DNA of 64,000 nucleotides from NCBI RefSeq assembly GCF_018139145.2, contig NC_059478.1:7254001-7318000 (forward strand), read 5' to 3'. The first letter of the stretch is position 1; each line of letters opens with the position of its first letter. Below, piece after piece: positions 36,822-64,000 of this stretch. The stretch comes from Gymnogyps californianus. Taxonomy: Eukaryota > Chordata > Aves > Accipitriformes > Cathartidae. Made by a program: the position numbers and the translations under genes. Under the pieces are notes generated by a model that had not been told where the DNA came from, searched no databases, and saw nothing but the letters and a program-made list of their open reading frames with translations.

Positions 36822-59212
<22,391 letters not shown>

Positions 59213-59221
59213 GTTTAATCT

Positions 59222-59230
59222 TCAGTTCAT
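59222..59230 (-). promoter_or_regulatory. Minimal upstream ORF before the RXRG start
   Basis: On the minus strand ATG-AAC-TGA ends nine nucleotides before the RXRG ATG (59212). The context AAGAGATGA has a purine at -3. If present in the mature 5' UTR it would encode only Met-Asn and could reduce initiation at the main start. The 5' UTR extent is not proven here. Confidence 0.45.
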
Positions 59231-62200
59231 CTCTTGCCTTTCTAAACACAACTGCCTCCTCTAACTTCAAAGCTGCCCGGAGTGCAGCGCAGCCCGCCGG
59301 GGTCGGGACATGGCTCTGCAGGAGCAGGGGCTCTCGGAGGGTGCCGGGGCAGCTGCCTCCTCCCGTGGCCTCATCCTCGCTTCACGCCGGCAGCAGCTGC
59401 TCGCCAGGATGAGACATCCTCTTGTTCTCCGCCGCTCAGGGCTGGCTCCCGTGCTCAGCTGTCTCGGCTCCCTGCAAATTCATGGCAGACCGTCCGGGTA
59501 GCATAATCGCCCGGATAAGATGCCGGTCAATGCATGACGGCTCCGGTATAGATCAGAAATTGGGAGGAAGGGGGGAGGTTAAGTTGTTTAGGGGAGGAGC
59601 ATCGCGGGGAAGGAGGGGGGTGCTTTGCTTTTCCATCAGTGAAGACTCGATGCAGTTTATTAGTTATACTAGCCCCAGCCATGTGGAGGTGTTTTCCGGA
59701 CATGGGAAGGACCAGCCCTCGCCCAGAGAGGCTGGTGCCCTGACGATGGGCTGGCTGACAGACAGGGCAGGAGCACACGTGCAACCATCCCAGCGCTTTG
59801 GGGCTAGGGCTATGCGGGGCAGGGAGCTCCAGGCTCCCATCCCACACCAAGCCTTGCCTCAGCTGCGCTCCTGGCATCAAGTCATGGTCCCTGCGGTGCT
59901 GGACTGTGGTCACCCCTAGGAAACGCAGCCAGGGCTGAGGAGGACCAGGACCTTCCTGGGGCTAGTGGAGCTGGAAGCTCAACTGCCCTCCCCAACCAAA
60001 GGAGTCCAAAAAACACCCAAACCACCCAAACCACCCCAAAAAAAGCATCATTAGCTGGTTGCTAAAGTTGTATGGGATGAGAAGAGGTGGGGACACAGGA
60101 CAGAGCCCAGGGGGCTCAATCCGTGCCACACACAGTCAGTAAAGCATTCACAGCCATGGCAGCAGAACGCAGTAGGCTTCACAGACAGTCCCATACGTAC
60201 ATCCACAACTTCAACTTAATGCCCACCCACTCTGACAATGAAGTACTGCAGGAAATAGATAGAAATAAGCAGAAACAAGCAGCCAGTTGCCAGACAGCGG
60301 CAAAGCCACATGCAGTCTCCAGCACTGCCTCCTCCAGTGACTGGTACTCTGAAGGGGGAGCAGTCCCAGTTCCCTGCCCAGCAAGCCCCCTACCCAACTG
60401 CTGCAATTTTGGGGAAGAGGCAGGGATGCAGGCAATAGCACAGCACACTGTTTCTGGTTTCTGATCTGGGTGACCTCAGATGAAGTCACCTCGCAGGAAT
60501 GGAGGAGGGAGGAATTTTGCCCGAGGTTGTAAAGCGAGCAGAGACCAAGGTCTGCATTGACTTACGCATGGCACCAGCCACATGGCAGAAAAAGAGGGCA
60601 CGGGGCTAGCAAGGGGCTCTGCCTTCCCAGGGAGACCACGAACCACCCCATGTACAGGATGGGGAGCATGCCATGCAAGCAGCGAGACAAAAAGAGGGAA
60701 GAACAGCAGATTAGGATGTTTGGCATCCTTCAAGGGCCTGCTGGCTCTTGGCCCCCTCCAGGTCACCCGAGGGCCCATGCTGCCCTTTGGCACTAAGCAT
60801 GCTACAAGGGGAAGGCATGCAATATGCCAGCACAGAGCTGTTCACAGCAGCCAGCCGCAGCTCAGGCAGATGCTGACTGAGGTGCTGTCAGCCCCAAGGT
60901 ATTGCGTGTGCAGGAGAAGGAAAGGTTACCCTTGTTTCTTCCTTCACTCTCAGACATTGCCATACTCATTTCTCTCTAGCCAGAGAGTTTAAGCAAGGGA
61001 AGGGGTTTTTCCCTCCCTCATATTAATAACTTTTAAATTATTTTTAAAAGGTGATTTGGCTTCCTCCCATTTCTGCTCTGCATCTGCGTGCAAGGACTGG
61101 TAATGTGCAATATCAGGAGGATACCATGATATGGATGCACAGCTCTTTATGGGTAGCAGGTACATCAGATCAGCTCCAGGACTTGGGAATTTACCTGGGA
61201 ATGGGAACCTAACATTTGGGAGTGCATCTCCATGTAGCAAAATGAATGGATAACCAGACTGCTGTCAGGAGCAAGGATGTTTGCAGGCAATAGTATCAGC
61301 ATCCTGCATAGCCCGTTAGCTGCAGTCCAGGTATATATGCACTGTTCTTTCTCACAGTTAAAAAAAAAAAAAGGATCAGTATTCAGAGTAGGTTCTACTG
61401 AGTCAAAAAAAAAAAGTAACTGCAGTCTTGCAGGGGGAATACAAACAGAAGAGATCGCTCTCGTATTTTCTATCTGCCCACCTTTCACATCTCATTTGTT
61501 TTATTGCACAAACATTAATGGCACTGCAGAACTGTTTCCGAGGAGGAGAGGCAGCTGAGTGGCATGCTTACATGCCCTGCTTGCAGGCCACAAGTTTTGA
61601 GCTCTGGGGAAGGGAGACTGGAGGGTTTGATATCCAGCACAAGAGCATAACACAGCAGCATCTGACTGTGTCGTGCTACGTCCTGTCCCTCTCCCTGTTC
61701 AGCTAAGCTTGTGTCCTCCCCTGCCACCACCCCCACATACAACAAGGACATCCCCAGTGAATGTCCTCAGCAAGGGCCAGTCCTCCTCCAAGGGTTCACA
61801 GCTACATCCAGGTACAGGAGCCATAGGCACAGCTCCTGTTTCAGTGGGTGCTGCCCCACACTCACCTGGCCATGCTTTCACGCACCCATGGGTCCCTCCA
61901 AAACCATCTCCACCCTGCACTAATCCAAGCGGCATCAGGTCACTGGCAACCACAGGGATTCCTAACCTGTAGGCAAAGTTTGCTATTTCAGGATAACGCT
62001 GGCTTTGCCTCCTGTGCTGTCCTTTAACAGCCACACTGGGGATCCTTGTTAGGGGCAGGAAGCAAGAGCCAGGCACGGGGCAGGGATGCCCCAAGACCCC
62101 GCAGGCAGAGACCCAGAGCGCTGTGGAGGGCTGGCTGCAAGGTGGCTTGTTTCAATCTTTGGATAGAAAATTGGATTTCTCAGCAGGGCAAGTTTCTTTC

Positions 62201-62559
62201 CTCTGTGACAAGACCGAAAGAAACATTTTTCAATCAAAAACCCCAACAAACAATCTGCTTCCAAAAGAAGTGATTTTCACACACACACCCTCAATAAGAT
62301 CCAAGACTTCCACAGAAGAGAGGGACTTTGTGCAGCCCCACACGCAGCCTGCCAGAGGGATGTTTCTCTGATCCGGTGTAAAGGGAAAGCTCTGGCACGA
62401 CGGGAAGCCTGCCTGTCCAGCACCCACCCAGAGACCTTTCCCATCATCTGTCCATCACCCCGCAGAGATGCACCAGGGCCATCTACCCCCAGTCCCCAAG
62501 TGCCCACCAGCACTCAGAATTGAGCCACTGTTTTGAGACAAATCCACTCTTGCACGACA

Positions 62560-62632
62560 TTTTCCTTCCACCTGCTTGAGTCGCACCTCGCCCCCCCACA
62601 TTTTTCCTTCCACCTGCTTGAGTCGCACCTCG
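62560..62632. repeat. Direct repeat, 31 bp identical, 42-bp period
   Basis: Two exact 31-bp copies (62560-62590 and 62602-62632), starting TTTTCCTTCCACC and ending GTCGCACCTCG, are separated by an 11-bp C-rich spacer. It is a recent local tandem duplication upstream of RXRG. Confidence 0.93.
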
Positions 62633-62827
62633 CTACCATCCCAGCCCGCTTGTCCCTTGCCCTCAGGCTGGATGAGAGGGCTGTGCCCTCGCCGAGCGGC
62701 CGTGGGGCAGAGTGGGAGCAGAGCCGGCTCCATGGCCAGTTCAGCCCCTGCAGCACTGGAACAGGGAGGTGTGAGCAATGAAGCAGCTTTGCGTTTTAAG
62801 CACCAATCGTGCTGAGATTTAGTAGTA

Positions 62828-62912
62828 CCATTAATTCTTACCGACCACATGGGATCTCAGCGGCTTTAATTCCATGCTAATGAAGTTTTAGTGGGGAATT
62901 ATTTTTATTGAT
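62828..62912. promoter_or_regulatory. AT-rich TAAT-site cluster (enhancer candidate)
   Basis: ATTAATTC (62830), TTTAATTCC (about 62865), GCTAATGAAG (about 62876) and GAATTATTTTTATTGAT (about 62896) occur within 85 bp. They lie about 3.6 kb upstream of the RXRG start, in a low-GC island. Several homeodomain cores plus a HOX/PBX-like ATTGAT suggest a developmental enhancer. Inference only. Confidence 0.3.
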
Positions 62913-64000
62913 CTACCCAGAGTAAAGAGCTGATTTTAGCCCAGCTCTGCCAGCACCCCCTTCCCCATCCCTCTTTTCTTTCTTCCAGCTTCTCCCCTTC
63001 CAGAAAGGAGAGAGGAAAGAAGACAAAACAGCTCTGAGCTCCTTAAAAAGGTTGGCAGTCCCAAGCAGTAAGTGGATTACTTTATTGATTTTTAGCAGAT
63101 CTGGGTTAGTGAGCGCTTAGTGCTGCAGAGCACATGCACACATTGAGCAACTCCAAGGAAACCTCTCCAGGCCCTTTCCTCAGGCAAAGCAAGCATCAGG
63201 CAATTCATTTAGGGGACCACCATGGGTTTTGGGTATGGGGAAGCTCCAGCCCCGTACCCAAACCAGTCTGTGACAGACTCCAGGAACCAGCCCAGTCTTT
63301 CTTAAGAAGTACTGCAGGACTGTACAGAGGCAGCCCCTCAATTTCTACTAGAAATAGCACAAGTCACCACTTCAAATTATTGAATGCTTTTTATTTCCCC
63401 CCTGCCCTTGTTATGCAAAAGGAGAAGACATTATGACTGCCACTGTTACTTTAGGAAGGAAAACCATTGCCATGCCGCACCCAGATGGGACTCGGTGCTG
63501 CTGACTGCCATCCAGCAGCCGCACCTTGGGTGGCATCGGTCAGAGCGGGACTCCCGACAAAGCAGTAATAATTCAAGCCAACTGAGATGCTAACATTGCC
63601 TTGGGGCCCCTGACTTGCTCACCTCCCAGTTAGTTTTCCAAGGCCATTGTACTGCAGCCAATATTTCTGCAGTGTGTTGGAACAGCATCTCAAAGACCTC
63701 CCAGTACTACTCCACCAAGTCTTTTGAGATGCTGGTCTCTGGAGCCAGACCCTAAATATGTGAAGGCCTAAAGTGGAATCATCTTATCCCACCCTGCCCC
63801 AGAACCAGGAAAGCTCGAGATTAAATATGGTCCCTTTTCCTTGCACATTGGATTGAACGAGGAAAACCCCAAACATGGCCGAGAATCCCATCAGTCCCCC
63901 GTCCCATCTCTGTTTAAAGGCAGAGGCATTCTATGGTCACGCATGTGGCAACAGCATATGCAAATAAAAAGGTTGCAGCCCTCATAACCCTACAGCTGCA

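Larger units (their letters stand above)
59213..64000. other. 5' flank of RXRG
   Basis: About 4.8 kb with the RXRG 5' UTR and promoter at its left end. A moderately CpG-containing segment at about 59270-59530 is the likeliest promoter region, but no convincing TATA box was seen. No other gene is recognised; in mammals the next gene (LRRC52) lies farther away. A 42-bp-spaced direct repeat (62560-62632) and an AT-rich TAAT cluster (62830-62912) are listed separately. Confidence 0.7.

Noticed and set aside
59213..64000. Possible upstream neighbour gene (LRRC52 in mammals)
   Set aside because: No leucine-rich repeat coding sequence or other protein similarity was seen in this interval.

Overview
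The window is vertebrate nuclear DNA, almost certainly from a bird. Coding sequence is sparse and split by GT-AG introns, and the encoded proteins are near-identical to avian LMX1A and RXRG as I remember them. A solo LTR of a family common in neoavian genomes sits in one intron. There is no bacterial or phage content. Two genes are present, both on the minus strand and arranged head-to-tail, in the same order and orientation as LMX1A and RXRG on human chromosome 1q23.

Layout: 1-27618 is the 5' part of a very long LMX1A intron 2; the rest of LMX1A lies beyond the left edge. LMX1A coding exon 2 (first LIM domain) is at 27619-27805 and coding exon 1 (start codon at 28467) at 28392-28467. Both sit in a CpG island of about 2.9 kb (27270-30150) that holds the promoter. 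30151-36530 is intergenic. RXRG runs from its poly(A) signals (about 36530-36555) to its start codon at 59212. All ten coding exons are present and join in frame to give 467 residues. Intron 7 carries a 593-bp solo LTR with a perfect 5-bp target duplication. 59213-64000 is the 5' flank of RXRG and has no recognisable gene.

Function: LMX1A is a LIM-homeodomain transcription factor of the dorsal neural tube, midbrain dopaminergic progenitors and inner ear. RXRG is a retinoid X receptor, the shared heterodimer partner of retinoic acid, thyroid hormone and vitamin D receptors. The non-coding DNA holds several AT-rich clusters of homeodomain-type TAAT sites that look like enhancer candidates, a 14-bp palindrome combining an optimal C/EBP site with two TAATTG sites, low-copy tandem repeats and homopolymer runs. 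I found no previously undescribed gene system. The most useful leads are regulatory: the LTR promoter inside RXRG, a minimal upstream ORF at the RXRG start, the LMX1A promoter architecture, and the palindrome.
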